Assembly: GCA_902786965.1 (NCBI GenBank)
Contig: CADAEJ010000029.1
Location: 1-34,857, forward strand
Length of the DNA stretch: 34,857 bases
Direction: 5' to 3'
DNA from: an uncultured Ruminococcus sp.
GTDB lineage: Bacteria; Bacillota; Clostridia; Oscillospirales; Ruminococcaceae
The position numbers and the translations under genes were made by a program. A model generated the notes under the pieces. It ran no database searches. It saw only the letters and a program-made list of their open reading frames with translations, and was not told the DNA's origin. Of the stretch, positions 21,229-30,732 are shown in pieces (position 1 is the first letter of the stretch; each line of letters begins with the position of its first letter).

Positions 21229-23625
21229 TTACTTAACTACAATATTTACAAGCTTTTTAGGAACATATATCTCCTTGACGATAGTTTTTCCGTCGATTAT
21301 AGATGCTATGTTGTTCTCGGACTTTGCCAGAGAAACAACAGTATCCTTATCGGCATCGGCAGAAATATTCAGTTTTGCCTTTACCTTGCCGTTGACTTGT
21401 ACGACTATCTCGATCACGTCCTCAACGAGCTGTGCAGGGTCATATGTAGGCCAGGGCTCGTATGCAAGGCTTTCCTCGTGGCCGAAAATGCTCCATATCT
21501 CTTCACATATGTGAGGCGAAATGCACGACAGCATTTTGATAAGCCCCTCTGCGTAAGCCTTCGGGCAGCTCTCGTTCTTGTATACAGCGTTCACGAAAAT
21601 CATCATCTGGCTGATAGCCGTGTTGAATGCGAGCTGTTCAAAATCATCTGTTACTTTCTTTACAGTCTGATTATATACCTTTGCAAAGAAGTTCCAAACT
21701 CTGTTCAGGAACTTTCTTGCGCCCTCAACACCGTTCTTGCTCCACGGCTTGCTGACCTCAAGGGGACCCATAAACATTTCGTACAGACGAAGTGTATCAG
21801 CGCCGTAATCCCTAACGATGTCAGAAGGGTTAACAACGAACTCGGCGAATCTCTTGCCCATTTTGATACCGTTCTCACCAAGTATCATACCCTGGTGAAC
21901 GAGCTTCTTGAAAGGCTCTTTTGTAGGTGCAAGACCCTTATCATACAGGTATCTGTTCCAGATACGAGAATAGATGAGGTGACCTACTGCGTGCTCGGGG
22001 CCGCCGATATACAGGTCAACAGGCATCCAGTGCTTTAAAAGCTCCTGGTTTGCAAATTCTTTATCATTGTGTGGGTCTATATATCTGAAATAGTACCAGC
22101 TTGAGCCTGCACTGCCCGGCATTGTAGAGGTCTCGCGTGTACCTTTTACGCCGTTCTTATCATATTTTTTCCACTCTACCGCGTTTTCAAGAGGTGCTTT
22201 GCCGTTCTTGCCCTTGTAATCATCAAGCTCAGGCAGGATAAGCGGAAGCTCGGAATCGTCAAGAACGTGGATCTTTCCGTCCTCGCCGTGAACGACTGGA
22301 ACAGGCTCGCCCCAATAACGCTGGCGGGCAAATATCCACTCACGGAAATGATAATTGACAGTTCTCTTGGCAATACCCATTTTTTCAAGCTTCTGTGTGA
22401 TAGCTTCCTTTGCCTCTTCAACGGTCATTCCCGTAAACTCCTCGGAATTGATGAGCTTATAGCCCTTGCCGAGATAGTTCTGCTTTTCAAGTGCAGCCTC
22501 TGAAACGTCAATATGACCTGTCTTTTCATCACCGTCAATTACCTGGAGCATCTCAATATTGTGAGCGACCGCATATTCAAAGTCACGCTGGTCGTGGCTT
22601 GGAACAGCCATAACTGCACCTGTTCCGTAACTTGCAAGAACAAAATCACCGATGAACATACGAACTTCCTTGCCATTGACAGGGTTTATGCAGGTAACAC
22701 CCTTGAGCTCACAGCCTGATTTAGTCTTGTTAAGCTCGGTACGGTCCATATCATTCTTTTTCTTGGTCTCATCAATATATGCCTGTACCTCTTCCCTGTT
22801 CTGAACTCTGTCAAGAAGACTTTCGGTAATTGTGCCGTCAGGAGCAAGAACCATAAACGTAATACCGTAGATGGTTTCGATACATGTCGTGAAAATAGAG
22901 AACTTTCCGCCGCCGACGATCTCGAACTCGACCTCAACACCTGTTGATTTGCCTATCCAGTTACGCTGGATAGCCTTGGTGGATTCAGGCCAGTCTATCT
23001 CGTCAAGACCTTCAAGGAGCTTTTCAGCAAAGGCAGGCTGATCAATTACCCACTGTTTCATATTCTTGCGGACAACGGGGAAACCGCCGCGCTCGGATTT
23101 ACCGTCAATGACTTCGTCGTTTGAAAGAACCGTTCCAAGCTCTTCACACCAGTTAACAGGCATATCTATGTATTTAGCATAGCCGTCCTTATAGAGCTGT
23201 GCAAATATCCACTGTGTCCATTTGTAAAATTCGGGATCTGATGTTGCTATCATCTTTGACCAGTCATAGTCAAAGCCAAGCTCTTTAAGCTGTTTTGAGA
23301 AGGTCTTTATATTTTCCTGCGTAAAACCGTTAGGGTGATTGCCCGTATTTACAGCGTACTGCTCGGCAGGCAGACCGAATGAATCATAGCCCATCGGATG
23401 AAGAACATTATAGCCCTGCATACGCTTCATTCTCGAAACGATATCTGTTGCCGTATAGCCCTCCGGGTGACCTGCGTGCAGACCTACACCTGATGGGTAC
23501 GGAAACATATCAAGTGCGTAGAACTTAGGCTTGCTGAAATCCCACACATCTGTTTTGAAGGTCTCATGCTCCTCCCAGTATTTCTGCCATTTCTTTTCAA
23601 TTGCGGCATAATCATAATTTGCCAT
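21229..23625 (-). CDS. leuS: Leucine--tRNA ligase
   Basis: Charges tRNA-Leu in the cytoplasm. The start MANYDYAAIEKKWQ at 23625 has AAAGGA 9 nt upstream; a TTG three codons earlier is weaker. Class I features: the HIGH box is HAGH (50-53) after FPYPSG, VNWCEELGTVL and ERGGFPVVRK in the zinc-region equivalent, and the CP1 editing domain with GTGAVMAVPSHDQRD. Two motifs are unusual: the KMSKS loop reads KMGKR (588-592), and the editing TTRPDT motif reads TTCIET (246-251), keeping the specificity Thr. The length of 798 and the C-terminal domain are normal. No T-box leader is seen upstream. Confidence 0.96.
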   Translation of the reverse strand: MANYDYAAIEKKWQKYWEEHETFKTDVWDFSKPKFYALDMFPYPSGVGLHAGHPEGYTATDIVSRMKRMQGYNVLHPMGYDSFGLPAEQYAVNTGNHPNGFTQENIKTFSKQLKELGFDYDWSKMIATSDPEFYKWTQWIFAQLYKDGYAKYIDMPVNWCEELGTVLSNDEVIDGKSERGGFPVVRKNMKQWVIDQPAFAEKLLEGLDEIDWPESTKAIQRNWIGKSTGVEVEFEIVGGGKFSIFTTCIETIYGITFMVLAPDGTITESLLDRVQNREEVQAYIDETKKKNDMDRTELNKTKSGCELKGVTCINPVNGKEVRMFIGDFVLASYGTGAVMAVPSHDQRDFEYAVAHNIEMLQVIDGDEKTGHIDVSEAALEKQNYLGKGYKLINSEEFTGMTVEEAKEAITQKLEKMGIAKRTVNYHFREWIFARQRYWGEPVPVVHGEDGKIHVLDDSELPLILPELDDYKGKNGKAPLENAVEWKKYDKNGVKGTRETSTMPGSAGSSWYYFRYIDPHNDKEFANQELLKHWMPVDLYIGGPEHAVGHLIYSRIWNRYLYDKGLAPTKEPFKKLVHQGMILGENGIKMGKRFAEFVVNPSDIVRDYGADTLRLYEMFMGPLEVSKPWSKNGVEGARKFLNRVWNFFAKVYNQTVKKVTDDFEQLAFNTAISQMMIFVNAVYKNESCPKAYAEGLIKMLSCISPHICEEIWSIFGHEESLAYEPWPTYDPAQLVEDVIEIVVQVNGKVKAKLNISADADKDTVVSLAKSENNIASIIDGKTIVKEIYVPKKLVNIVVK

Positions 23626-23665
23626 TAGTATCAATCCTTTGCTATTATTTTATGCTTGTTTTTTA

Positions 23666-23737
23666 TTACCGTTTGACCTGTTTCAATATCTGTTCTTTAA
23701 TGAATTTAAGCTTTTCACCCTTATTTATGACATCCAT
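23666..23737 (-). CDS. Possible 23-residue basic leader peptide before leuS
   Basis: ATG at 23737 to TAA at 23666 would encode MDVINKGEKLKFIKEQILKQ then VKR. It lies in the 124-bp spacer between rsfS and leuS. There is no good ribosome site (only AAAGTG), so it may well be chance. Apart from this, the spacer shows no promoter or terminator. Confidence 0.2.
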   Translation of the reverse strand: MDVINKGEKLKFIKEQILKQVKR

Positions 23738-23749
23738 AGTAAAAACACT

Positions 23750-24118
23750 TTATTCTTTTACAAGATACTCTGATATATCAACATTTGTGCCGTCAGACCA
23801 AAGCCTTTCAAGATTATAATGATCTCTTGTTTCCTTATAGAAAACATGAACGACTATATCGCCGTAGTCAAGCACTATCCAGGTCTGCCCCTGATAGCCC
23901 TCTGTCCTTGAAGGCTCGATGCCGAGCTGGGTCATTTTGAACTCGACCTCTTCGGCAAGCGCTTTGGTGTGTATATTTGATGTTCCGTCAGCTATGACGA
24001 AATAATCAGCGATTATGGTAAGGTCGCCGATCTTTATAGCCTGTATATCCTCTGCCCTCTTTGAATCAAGAGCTTTTACGATCGTTTCAAGTTTTTGCTG
24101 TGTGGTTATCTCTGCCAT
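23750..24118 (-). CDS. rsfS: Ribosomal silencing factor RsfS
   Basis: Binds ribosomal protein L14 and blocks subunit joining when nutrients are low. The 122 residues are a complete RsfS domain: VKALDSKRAEDIQAIKIGDL, the core DYFVIADGTSNIHTKALAEEVE, and EGYQGQTWIVLDYGDIVVHVFYKETRDHYNLERLW in pieces (GDIVVHVF, RDHYNLERLW). It sits 21 bp after yqeK in the nadD-yqeK-rsfS order usual for Firmicutes. Confidence 0.95.
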   Translation of the reverse strand: MAEITTQQKLETIVKALDSKRAEDIQAIKIGDLTIIADYFVIADGTSNIHTKALAEEVEFKMTQLGIEPSRTEGYQGQTWIVLDYGDIVVHVFYKETRDHYNLERLWSDGTNVDISEYLVKE

Positions 24119-24139
24119 ATGCCTTGTCCTTTCTGTAAG

Positions 24140-24724
24140 TTATGTATTTTTCATAATTACTGCAAAATCGTTATATGCATCAAGTGTGCAGACAGGTATT
24201 GAATTGCCCTTTGAAACACTGTCTGATATAGAGAACTTGAGTGCCTCAAACATCGCCTTTTCAAGACTCTGATCGGCGTACTTGCGCATTTTCTTTACGT
24301 CTTTATAATCTCTGTCATCGGAGATAAGGTCTGCAAGATACACTATCTGGCTCAAAAGCGGCATATCCTTGCAGGCAACAGTATGATATCTTATCGCGTG
24401 GATTATCTCCTTGTCGGTTATGTCAAAAACTGTTTTCACAAGCTCCGAACCGGCGATAGCGTGGTAAAGCGGCGGAGCCTTCTTTTCGATCTCGCTCACA
24501 TCAAGCTTTGACGTAAGTGCGATCTCAAGCTGTTTGCTTATCTCAAGCTCCTTGGCGCAGTCGTGCAAAAGTCCTGCAATGTAAGCCTTGTCGGTATCAG
24601 CGCCGTATTTCCTTGCAAGTTCAAGCGCCGCACCGGCGACATTTACCGAGTGATTATATCTTTTCTTTGACAGATTTTCCTTTAAATAAGCTTTATACTT
24701 TCCTATTACTTTTTTATCAAGCAC
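24140..24724 (-). CDS. yqeK: YqeK family HD hydrolase (symmetrical Ap4A hydrolase type)
   Basis: Splits diadenosine tetraphosphate to two ADP in characterised Firmicute homologues. HD-domain ligands are visible: HSVNVAGAALELARKYG (His near residue 25), AGLLHDCAKEL (HD), HAIAGSELV and IIHAIRYHT. 194 residues is normal. The start codon appears to be GTG, with GAGGT 8 nt upstream. It follows nadD by 15 bp. Confidence 0.92.
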   Translation of the reverse strand: MLDKKVIGKYKAYLKENLSKKRYNHSVNVAGAALELARKYGADTDKAYIAGLLHDCAKELEISKQLEIALTSKLDVSEIEKKAPPLYHAIAGSELVKTVFDITDKEIIHAIRYHTVACKDMPLLSQIVYLADLISDDRDYKDVKKMRKYADQSLEKAMFEALKFSISDSVSKGNSIPVCTLDAYNDFAVIMKNT

Positions 24725-24739
24725 AAAAATGACCTCGTT

Positions 24740-25345
24740 CTAATCCATATATAATTCGTTTTCCTCAATATATTTTACAACATTTTTGTCCAAATAGCAA
24801 GAGGTGTCTGCTGATTTCTTTATCATATCGCGTATTTGTGTTGAAGAAACCTCAAACGGTTTAGTATTGACGATTATTATTTCGCCGCCGTTTTCTTTCA
24901 TAAGCCTTTGGGCGTGCGCTTTTAGATCGTTTTGAGTGACTGCATTCTCTCTTGATACACAAACAAGTGATGCAAGCTTGAGTATCTCCTTATATTCAAA
25001 CCATTGTTCAAAGCTTAACAGCATATCACTGCCCATAATGAAAAACAGCTTATCACCGGGATACTTTTTATGAAAATGCCGAAGTGTTATGACAGAATAG
25101 CTTTTGCCCTTTTGTTTAAGCTCCCAATCGCTAATGCTGACTTTGTCGAGTCCTTCAAAAGCAAGCCTGCACATATTCATTCTGTCCTTTCCGCTTACAA
25201 GCCCGTCCGATGCTTTGTGAGGCGGTATTCTGTCGGGCAGAACGATCACTCTGTCAAGATCAACGCTGTCAAGCACCGTTTTCAAACAGTTGAAATGCCC
25301 TTTGTGAACGGGATTGAACGTCCCTCCGTACAATGCTGTCTTCAT
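24740..25345 (-). CDS. nadD: Nicotinate-nucleotide adenylyltransferase
   Basis: Joins ATP and nicotinate mononucleotide to NaAD, the step after PncB. Nucleotidyltransferase motifs: ALYGGTFNPVHKGH (HxGH at about 15-18), PPHKA, FFIMGSDMLLSFEQW and VSSTQIRDMI (SSTxxR). The 201-residue length is usual. It overlaps yhbY by 4 bp. Confidence 0.95.
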   Translation of the reverse strand: MKTALYGGTFNPVHKGHFNCLKTVLDSVDLDRVIVLPDRIPPHKASDGLVSGKDRMNMCRLAFEGLDKVSISDWELKQKGKSYSVITLRHFHKKYPGDKLFFIMGSDMLLSFEQWFEYKEILKLASLVCVSRENAVTQNDLKAHAQRLMKENGGEIIIVNTKPFEVSSTQIRDMIKKSADTSCYLDKNVVKYIEENELYMD

Positions 25346-25638
25346 TTGTTTTTAAGCTTTATAACAGGATCTTTCGGATTGCGTTTGTAAAGCACAGCCT
25401 TTGAGCCTATCACCTGCACGACGTCCGCACCGATCTTTTCGGCGATCTCCTCGGCAGCCTCTCTTGCGCTGTACAGCGAGTTTTCAAGCACGCTGAACTT
25501 AACAAGCTCGTGAACACGAAGATAATCGTCTATCTGTGCAGTCTGTGCATCGCTCACTCCGCCCTTGCCTATCTGAAAAGCCGCAGGCAGGCTGTTTGCC
25601 AAGCCTTTTAGCTCTGCTCTTTGTTTTGGTGTTATCAT
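25342..25638 (-). CDS. yhbY: YhbY family ribosome-assembly RNA-binding protein (CRM domain)
   Basis: A 98-residue single CRM domain that binds pre-50S particles in known homologues. Visible are ITPKQRAELKGLANSLPAA, FQIGKGGVSDA with the GxxG loop, and VVQVIGSKAVLYKRNP at the end. It overlaps rdgB upstream by 4 bp and nadD downstream by 4 bp, so the three are coupled. Confidence 0.94.
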   Translation of the reverse strand: MITPKQRAELKGLANSLPAAFQIGKGGVSDAQTAQIDDYLRVHELVKFSVLENSLYSAREAAEEIAEKIGADVVQVIGSKAVLYKRNPKDPVIKLKNK

Positions 25639-26231
25639 TTGTTTCCTCCGCTGTTTTCTTGTGAGAGTTTTTCAATAAGTGCCTTTAATGCATTGGCTCT
25701 GTGCGATACCGAGTTCTTGGTATCAGTGCTTACCTGTGCAAAGCTTTTGCCCTCGTACATAAATATGGGGTCGTAACCAAAGCCGTTGTCGCCAAGCGGT
25801 TCATAGCCGATCTTTCCGTAAACTCTGCCTTCAACGGCTATCTCTTCACCGCTTTGCTTGATAAAATGTATCGTACATACAAAATGTGCCGACCTGTCCT
25901 CTTGCTTGACATCTTTCATTTTAGAGAGGATAAGCGCTACCCTGTCGGCATCGTTATCGCATCCGCCGTATCTTGCGGAATACACACCCGGTTCTCCGCC
26001 GAGTGCATCAACAACGAGACCGCTGTCATCTGCAAGCACAGCACATTTAGTGATCTCATATATTGCTCTTGCTTTTAATGCAGAGTTCTCGGCAAAAGTC
26101 GTACCTGTTTCCTCAACTTCGATATCTATTCCTGCTTCGCGCTGTGATACGACATCGTATCCAAATGGCTCTAGCAGCTGCTTGTACTCTCGTATTTTTC
26201 CTTTGTTATTGCTTGCGATTATAAGTTTCAT
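25635..26231 (-). CDS. rdgB: RdgB/HAM1 family dITP/XTP pyrophosphatase
   Basis: Removes ITP, dITP and XTP from the nucleotide pool. Motifs: IIASNNKGKIREYKQLL at the N-terminus, EETGTTFAENSALKA, VLADDSGLVVDALGGEPGVYS, and GFGYDPIF followed by SHRANALKAL. 198 residues is normal. It starts 11 bp after ftsY. Confidence 0.95.
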   Translation of the reverse strand: MKLIIASNNKGKIREYKQLLEPFGYDVVSQREAGIDIEVEETGTTFAENSALKARAIYEITKCAVLADDSGLVVDALGGEPGVYSARYGGCDNDADRVALILSKMKDVKQEDRSAHFVCTIHFIKQSGEEIAVEGRVYGKIGYEPLGDNGFGYDPIFMYEGKSFAQVSTDTKNSVSHRANALKALIEKLSQENSGGNK

Positions 26232-26242
26232 ACAGCCACCTG

Positions 26243-27151
26243 TTATTCCTCAAACAATGCGTCTACAAAGTCTTTTGCAACAAAGTTCTGAAGATCATCT
26301 ATCTGCTCGCCGACTGTGATGAGCTTTACAGGTATCTTCAGATCGTCTGTAATACTTATAACGATACCGCCCTTTGCAGTTCCGTCAAGCTTTGTGAGGA
26401 TAATACCTGTGATATCAGCGACCTCGTTGAACTGTTTTGCCTGATTTACAGCGTTCTGACCTGTAGTTGCATCAAGAGCAAGCAGAACTTCAAGTGCGCA
26501 GCCCTCTGCCTGCTGATGAACGATCCTTGCTATCTTTTTAAGCTCGTCCATAAGGTTTTTCTTGTTGTGAAGTCTGCCCGCTGTATCGCAGATAACTACA
26601 TCGGCTTTTCTGGATTTAGCAGCTGTAAGAGCATCAAACACGACAGCAGCAGGATCGGAGCCTTCATTGTGCTTTATGATATCTACACCTGCTCTTTGAG
26701 TCCAGACTTCAAGCTGGTCGATCGCGGCAGCACGGAACGTATCAGCTGCTGCAACAATGACCTTTTTGCCCTGCTGATGCAGAGAATACGAAAGCTTGCC
26801 GATAGTTGTAGTTTTGCCGACACCATTTACGCCGATAACGAGTATAACCGACGGCGTTGTTGACATATCAAGCGGCTGATCCTCGCCGAGCATATCGGTG
26901 ATAACGTCTTTGAGCATATCTCTGATCTTTTCAGGCTCTTTGACATTGTCCTTTTTTACTCTTTCACGAAGTTCTTCGCAGATCTTGACAGAGGTATTGA
27001 CTCCGATATCACAAAGGATAAGAGTTTCCTCAAGTTCCTCAAAGAGTTCCTCATCTATCTTTGAGAATCTTTTCAGCAGTCCCTCGATCTTACCCATCAT
27101 TGAGTTTTTGGTTTTGCGCAATCCGTTTTTAAGTTTTTCAAAAAATCCCAT
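26243..27151 (-). CDS. ftsY: Signal recognition particle receptor FtsY
   Basis: The SRP receptor GTPase that docks ribosome-SRP complexes at the membrane. An N domain (about 1-95) and G domain make up the 302 residues. There is no long acidic A domain, as usual for Firmicutes. GTPase motifs: GVNGVGKTTTIGKLSY (G1), DTFRAAAIDQL, VICDTAGRLHNKKNLM (G3), TKLDGTAKGG (G4) and PVKLITVGEQIDDLQNF. It lies 14 bp after smc, a pairing conserved in Firmicutes. Confidence 0.96.
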   Translation of the reverse strand: MGFFEKLKNGLRKTKNSMMGKIEGLLKRFSKIDEELFEELEETLILCDIGVNTSVKICEELRERVKKDNVKEPEKIRDMLKDVITDMLGEDQPLDMSTTPSVILVIGVNGVGKTTTIGKLSYSLHQQGKKVIVAAADTFRAAAIDQLEVWTQRAGVDIIKHNEGSDPAAVVFDALTAAKSRKADVVICDTAGRLHNKKNLMDELKKIARIVHQQAEGCALEVLLALDATTGQNAVNQAKQFNEVADITGIILTKLDGTAKGGIVISITDDLKIPVKLITVGEQIDDLQNFVAKDFVDALFEE

Positions 27152-27165
27152 ATTATCCTCCAGAA

Positions 27166-30100
27166 CTATTCAAGTTTCATTTGTTGTACATCGCTGCTTG
27201 ACATCGAAAGCAGCCTTGATATGCCCTTATCCTGCATTGTAACGCCGTAAAGCATATCAGCTTCCTCCATAGTACCGCGCCTGTGCGTGATAGCTATGAA
27301 CTGTGTCTTATCGGTGAGTCTGTGCAGATACTGTGCATATCTGGTAACGTTTGAATCGTCAAGTGCCGCTTCAATCTCGTCAAGAAGACAGAAAGGCGAC
27401 GGCGAATGTTTAAGTATTGCAAAATAGATAGAAATTGCAACAAGCGACTGCTCTCCGCCCGAAAGCGAAAGCAGGTTGGTGATGACCTTTCCGGGCGGCT
27501 GTGCGTTGATGTCGATACCGCATTCAAGTACATCATCAGGGTCTGTAAGTATAAGCTCGGCTTTTCCTCCGCCGAACATCTCCGAGAAGATCTTTTTGAA
27601 GTTTGCATTGATGACATCAAATGTCTGTATAAACATGCTCTTCATATTCTCGGTCAGCTGTTCTATCATCGTTTCAAGCTCTTGCTTTGATTCGCTGACA
27701 TCATTGAGCTGTGCCATCATAAATTCAAATCTTTCGGAGACTTCTGCATATTCCTCGATAGCGCCGAGATTTACGTTTCCGAGATTTTTTATCTTGTTGC
27801 GCAGCTCGATAAGATGTTTGTTTGCATCATCAAGATCTTCAAGCTCTACCGCCATTTCAGCCGCATCGCTTCTTGTAAGCTCATAATCGTCCCAAAGCTG
27901 TGCAACAAGCTTATCGAAGTTTTCCTTAATGGTTTCGGTGCGCTCCTGTGTGCGTGTTATCTGCGTTGAGAGCGTTTCTTTTTCGTCCATTTTGTTTTTG
28001 AACTTATTGCGCAGAGCGTTGGCAGCAGCGTCAAATTCAAGATGCTGTTTCTGGCAAAGCGCGATATCATTATTCAGCTTTTCAATTTCAACGATCGAAT
28101 CTTCAAGTGCTTTCTGCGAATCAGCGATCTTTTGTTTCTTGTCTTTGATATCATTGTGACAATCTATCACAAGAAGGTCAAGCTTGCTGTTTTCATCGGT
28201 GTTGTTTTCAAGAACGTTTTTAAGCTGTTCTATCGCGAGTTTGCACGACTCTATATCCTTACCATACTCGGTCGATGTGACTTTCATTTCAGAAAGCTCA
28301 GCGCTTAATGCTTCACGCTTTCTTTTGAGTTCCTCCTGCTGTGACTGCGATACAGTCAGCTTTGCTTCCCAATCAATTATTTCCTTGTCCGTTTGTGAAA
28401 GCTCTTCGGTGACAGTTTCGATCTCTTTTTGTGATGATACCATTTTGCCTTTTAGCTGTTCGATAGTAAGGTCGATGTCGTCAAGCTGCTTTTCATACTG
28501 CACCACAAAATCCTTGACGCGCTTTATCTCCGACTCGAATCTTACGCAGTCATTGCTCAAAAGTCCGAGTTCTTCTTTCAAGCCGTCAATATCAGCAGCG
28601 TATTTTGATGTTTCCTGCACCATTGCATCGACCTGCTTATCAATGGCTTTGAGAGATCCGGCAAGCTGCTCTTTCTTTTCGGTGAGCTGCTCTATCTCGT
28701 TTTTCCTTGAAAGTATACCGGTACTCTTCGATACGCTTCCTCCCGTATACGAACCGCCTGCGTTTACGACCTGTCCGTCAAGGGTAACTATCTTGAACTT
28801 GTATCCAAACTTTTTGGCAATATTTGATGCAGAATCTATATCCTCGCTGACGCAGACGTTCCCAAGAAGATTCCCGATTATCTGCGAATACTTATTATCT
28901 GTCCTGACAAGGCCGTTAGCCATTGCTACAAAGCCCTCGCACTCATCAAGCCCTTTGTTTTCAAATATTCTTGCCTTTATAGATGTGATAGGCAGAAATG
29001 TTGCTCTGCCCGCTTTGTCCTCTTTAAGCAGACTGATGCAGCGCTTTGCGACGCTTTCATCGGTCACGACAATATTCTGTAATGCTGCACCGAGGGCAGT
29101 CTCTATGGCAACAGTATGCTCTGTTTTAACGTCAATAAGCTGTGCAACAGAGCCGCAGATGCCCTTTATCCTCCCCTGCTTACCTGCGGTAAGTACGTGC
29201 TTTACGCTGTAATTAAAGCCCTCCATCGAGTTTTCAAGGTCTTTTAGGATAGAAAGCTTTGAGTCAAGCTCACGCAGCTTTAACTGTGATTTTGAAAGCT
29301 CTGCTCTGCTGTCTTCAAGCTTTGACTGCTTGCTTTCATAAAGCTTATTAAGACCGGCAAGCTTGTTTTCGCATTCCTGCTTTTTATCGTCCGCATTGGT
29401 TTTGGCTGTGCGAAGCTCGCCAAGCTCCTTGCTTGCAAGACGATTGTTGTTTTCTATCTCTTTTTGAGAAGCTATTGCTGCCTCAAGCTGCTCATTATAA
29501 TCAGAAATATTGTTTTTCGCGCTTTCAAGCTTGAAGTTAAGCTCATTCTTTTTGAGGTAGACTTTATTTATGCTTGCATTGACCTCGCTTATGCTCTTGT
29601 CCGAATCCTCGGTTTTGAGAAGAAGGTTCTGTATTTCTGCTTCCTTATCAAATATCTGCTTATCCGACTTTTCCTTTTCAGCATTTAAAGTATCAAGGTC
29701 TTTCCGGCGTTTTTCAAGCTCTGTTTCATTGAAATACCTGAAGCTCTTTGCCTGCTCTATCTGTTCGTTGAGCTGTACGATCTTTTCTTCAAGGTGAGAT
29801 ATATCATTCTCGATGACAGCCATTTCAGTCTTTGCTTGAGAATTATTATCCTCTATCTGATGTATCGTTTCACGCAGCTCATCTATTTGCTCAAGCTTTT
29901 GCGCGCTCTTTTGAGAGTTTTCAAGAATAGCATTGTCAGCATCGGAAAGCTCATCACTCAAAGCCTTATACTGCTGATCAAGAACTGCAAGTTTTTGCTC
30001 GAAATCCTGTATCTGCTGCATATAGCTGTTGATCTTGTAATTCCATACCGAAACCTCAAGCTCACGCTTTTCATCATCAAGCACACGAAACTTTTTCGCC

Positions 30101-30732
30101 TTTTCAGACTGTGCTTTAAGCGGTCCTATACGCGCTTGAAGCTCTGCTATTATATCATTGAGCCTGTCGATATTATCCTGTGCAGATACAAGCTTTTTCT
30201 GCGCCTCTTCTTTTTTGAAGCGAAGCTTTGCTATACCTGCGGCTTCTTCAAATATCTCTCGTCTTTCGGTGGAACGTCCTTTGACAATATCTGCGATCCT
30301 GCCCTGCCCTATTATCGAATAGCCGTCTCTTCCAAGACCTGTATCCATAAACAGCTCAACAACGTCCTTGAGCCTGACCGAATTGCCATTTATCATATAC
30401 TCACTGTCACCATTGCGGTACAGCTTTCTTGATACAGATACAAGGTCAGAATCATAATTCAAAGTACGGTCATCGTTGGAAATATTTATAGTTACCTGCG
30501 CAAACTGCGATTTTGGGCGCGTTTGTGTGCCGTGAAAGATAACTCCCGACATTTTCTCATCACGCATGGCTTTTGTGGATTGCTCGCCCATTACCCAGCG
30601 CATAGCATCGCTGATATTGCTCTTGCCCGAGCCGTTAGGTCCGACAACAGCGGTTATGCCTTTATTGAATTTCAGTTCTGTCTTATCCGGAAATGATTTG
30701 AAGCCCTGAATTTCAAGTGATCTTAAATACAT
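27166..30732 (-). CDS. smc: Chromosome segregation ATPase SMC
   Basis: Core of the bacterial condensin (with ScpA and ScpB, not in window). At 1188 residues it is full length: Walker A GPNGSGKSN (31-39) in the head, long coiled coils (about 165-500 and 690-1010), a hinge (about 505-680) with the glycine-rich AGGSYTGGS end, then the C-terminal head with LSLSGGEQSLVAISIYFAI (signature), PFCLLDEIEAALDDSNV (Walker B) and ITHRRGTMEEAD. It overlaps the radical SAM gene by 20 bp. Ribosome site GGAG lies 9 nt before the ATG. Confidence 0.97.
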   Translation of the reverse strand: MYLRSLEIQGFKSFPDKTELKFNKGITAVVGPNGSGKSNISDAMRWVMGEQSTKAMRDEKMSGVIFHGTQTRPKSQFAQVTINISNDDRTLNYDSDLVSVSRKLYRNGDSEYMINGNSVRLKDVVELFMDTGLGRDGYSIIGQGRIADIVKGRSTERREIFEEAAGIAKLRFKKEEAQKKLVSAQDNIDRLNDIIAELQARIGPLKAQSEKAKKFRVLDDEKRELEVSVWNYKINSYMQQIQDFEQKLAVLDQQYKALSDELSDADNAILENSQKSAQKLEQIDELRETIHQIEDNNSQAKTEMAVIENDISHLEEKIVQLNEQIEQAKSFRYFNETELEKRRKDLDTLNAEKEKSDKQIFDKEAEIQNLLLKTEDSDKSISEVNASINKVYLKKNELNFKLESAKNNISDYNEQLEAAIASQKEIENNNRLASKELGELRTAKTNADDKKQECENKLAGLNKLYESKQSKLEDSRAELSKSQLKLRELDSKLSILKDLENSMEGFNYSVKHVLTAGKQGRIKGICGSVAQLIDVKTEHTVAIETALGAALQNIVVTDESVAKRCISLLKEDKAGRATFLPITSIKARIFENKGLDECEGFVAMANGLVRTDNKYSQIIGNLLGNVCVSEDIDSASNIAKKFGYKFKIVTLDGQVVNAGGSYTGGSVSKSTGILSRKNEIEQLTEKKEQLAGSLKAIDKQVDAMVQETSKYAADIDGLKEELGLLSNDCVRFESEIKRVKDFVVQYEKQLDDIDLTIEQLKGKMVSSQKEIETVTEELSQTDKEIIDWEAKLTVSQSQQEELKRKREALSAELSEMKVTSTEYGKDIESCKLAIEQLKNVLENNTDENSKLDLLVIDCHNDIKDKKQKIADSQKALEDSIVEIEKLNNDIALCQKQHLEFDAAANALRNKFKNKMDEKETLSTQITRTQERTETIKENFDKLVAQLWDDYELTRSDAAEMAVELEDLDDANKHLIELRNKIKNLGNVNLGAIEEYAEVSERFEFMMAQLNDVSESKQELETMIEQLTENMKSMFIQTFDVINANFKKIFSEMFGGGKAELILTDPDDVLECGIDINAQPPGKVITNLLSLSGGEQSLVAISIYFAILKHSPSPFCLLDEIEAALDDSNVTRYAQYLHRLTDKTQFIAITHRRGTMEEADMLYGVTMQDKGISRLLSMSSSDVQQMKLE

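Noticed and set aside
23626-23749. T-box riboswitch upstream of leuS
   Set aside because: Clostridial leuS often has one, but no GGGTGG-ACCGCG-type T-box sequence, specifier stem or terminator is visible in the 124-bp spacer.
28184-29212. 342-codon open frame on the plus strand
   Set aside because: It is antisense to smc, serine- and cysteine-rich with no recognisable domain and no ribosome site. It is a shadow of the smc coding sequence.
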